From JBMNNU01 sp050942695 (GTDB lineage Bacteria > Chloroflexota > UBA6077), in the NCBI GenBank assembly GCA_050942695.1, contig JBMNNU010000049.1, positions 1-15,396 on the forward strand: a DNA stretch of 15,396 nt, given 5' to 3'. Below, one piece after another: positions 14,868 to 15,396 of the stretch (positions within the stretch are counted from its first letter, which is position 1; each line of letters opens with the position of its first letter). The notes under the pieces were generated by a model. That model saw only the letters and a program-made list of their open reading frames with translations. It did no database searches and was not told the DNA's origin. A program made the position numbers and the translations under genes.

Positions 14868-15396
14868 TCCCGGCCATCTCCTTCAATGAAATGAGCCTCC
14901 GGCCCGAGTCTCGGGCCGGTTTGGCATCCATGGGCATAGAGACTCCCACTCCAATCCAAGCTCAGGCGATCCCCGCCCTGTTAGAGGGCAAGGATGTTGT
15001 AGGCCAAGCGCGAACCGGCTCGGGGAAGACGTTAGCCTACGGCCTACCCATCGTCGAACTGTGTGACCCCACGATCCGTGGAGCCCAGGCGTTGGTGCTG
15101 GTTCCCACTCGAGAGCTTGCGATCCAGGTTGCCGACGTGATAAGCCAGTTGGCCGAGGCGAGGCAGCTTTGGGTTACCGTAATTTACGGCGGCAGGCCAC
15201 TACCGCCAGAGCGAGAGTCGTTGCTCAACGGTGCTCAAATAGTCATCGGGACCCCAGGACGAACCCTGGATCACCTGTGGCAGGGCAACCTTCTGCTGCA
15301 GGATCTGCGCCTCCTCGTGCTGGACGAGGGGGACGAGATGCTGGACCAGGGCTTTGCACCCGATGTGGAGACGCTACTCTCCATGACCCCTGAGGA
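14861..15396 (+). CDS. DEAD-box-type ATP-dependent RNA helicase, N-terminal part
   Basis: The frame runs off the right edge after about 178 codons. Motifs in order: Q motif (FNEMSLRPESRAGLASMGI then ETPTPIQ), motif I ARTGSGKT, Ia PTRELA, GG, Ib TPGR, and motif II as DEGD rather than DEAD (LVLDEGDEMLDQGF). The Q-motif Phe, 25 residues before its Gln, is encoded at 14882, upstream of ATG 14891, so the true start must be earlier. The only standard candidate after the zinc-ribbon Cys codons is TTG at 14861, overlapping the upstream stop by 7 bases; ATC at 14876 is a non-standard option. It unwinds RNA duplexes, in ribosome assembly or mRNA decay in related proteins. It is cotranscribed with the zinc-ribbon gene. 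Confidence 0.9.
   Translation, partial: MVVPAISFNEMSLRPESRAGLASMGIETPTPIQAQAIPALLEGKDVVGQARTGSGKTLAYGLPIVELCDPTIRGAQALVLVPTRELAIQVADVISQLAEARQLWVTVIYGGRPLPPERESLLNGAQIVIGTPGRTLDHLWQGNLLLQDLRLLVLDEGDEMLDQGFAPDVETLLSMTPE
14899..14919. repeat. Perfect GC-rich palindrome inside the helicase 5' coding region
   Basis: Two 10-base arms (CCGGCCCGAG and CTCGGGCCGG) flank a single T, followed by TTTGG. It lies 32 bases after the zinc-ribbon stop codon and within codons for LRPESRAGL of the helicase. It could be a weak terminator or attenuator between the two genes. Confidence 0.6.

Overview
Overall character. This is a moderately GC-rich bacterial chromosome segment with 14 protein-coding loci (three of them frameshifted or degenerate), two tRNA genes and one decayed transposon. 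UGA works as an ordinary stop codon in several genes (for example at 1997-1999, 2685-2687 and 3807-3809), so the code is standard. The Pgi type otherwise found fused to transaldolase, a CxxC-x17-CxxC zinc-ribbon protein, C-rich dispersed repeats, a membrane-bound LuxR regulator and a putative selenoprotein together suggest an anaerobic lineage such as Chloroflexota. That placement is an inference with low to moderate confidence; no rRNA or other phylogenetic marker is present.

Layout. 1-457 (-): start of a polysaccharide flippase-like membrane protein, cut by the window edge. 602-1999 (+): regulator with about 11-12 membrane segments and a C-terminal LuxR helix-turn-helix, followed by a strong terminator. 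2156-6824 (+): a three-gene cassette of a small membrane/PH-like protein (split between two frames), a zinc-ribbon multi-pass membrane protein, and a roughly 1005-residue exported HExxH protein broken by a +1 shift near 4788. 6827-7435: RAYT/IS200-like element with inverted ends, starting two bases after the HExxH stop codon; its transposase is ruined by a 46-bp tandem duplication and an internal deletion. 7441-7777 (-): tRNA-Leu(CAA) and tRNA-Asn(GTT) with promoter and terminator. 8010-9203 (-): exported protein of unknown function. 9318-9836 (+): glutaredoxin-PDZ gene with an in-frame TGA at the first redox-active position (UPWC) and a SECIS-like hairpin after it. 9888-10199 (-): small hypothetical. 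10423-11268 (+): DUF6282-type metal-dependent hydrolase. 14170 to 11317 (-): pgi then manA. 14377 to the right edge (+): promoter, structured leader, zinc-ribbon protein and a DEAD-box-type RNA helicase with DEGD in motif II.

How the genes fit together. pgi and manA form an operon taking glucose-6-P through fructose-6-P to mannose-6-P, the entry to GDP-mannose and glycan synthesis. The zinc-ribbon/helicase pair looks like an RNA-metabolism operon with a roughly 130-nt leader. The PH-like/zinc-ribbon/HExxH cassette has a coupled ATGA overlap and may be an envelope-associated protease system that I cannot match to a named one. The most striking signal is the probable selenocysteine glutaredoxin fused to a PDZ domain, whose redox half is hidden from normal gene callers by the TGA.
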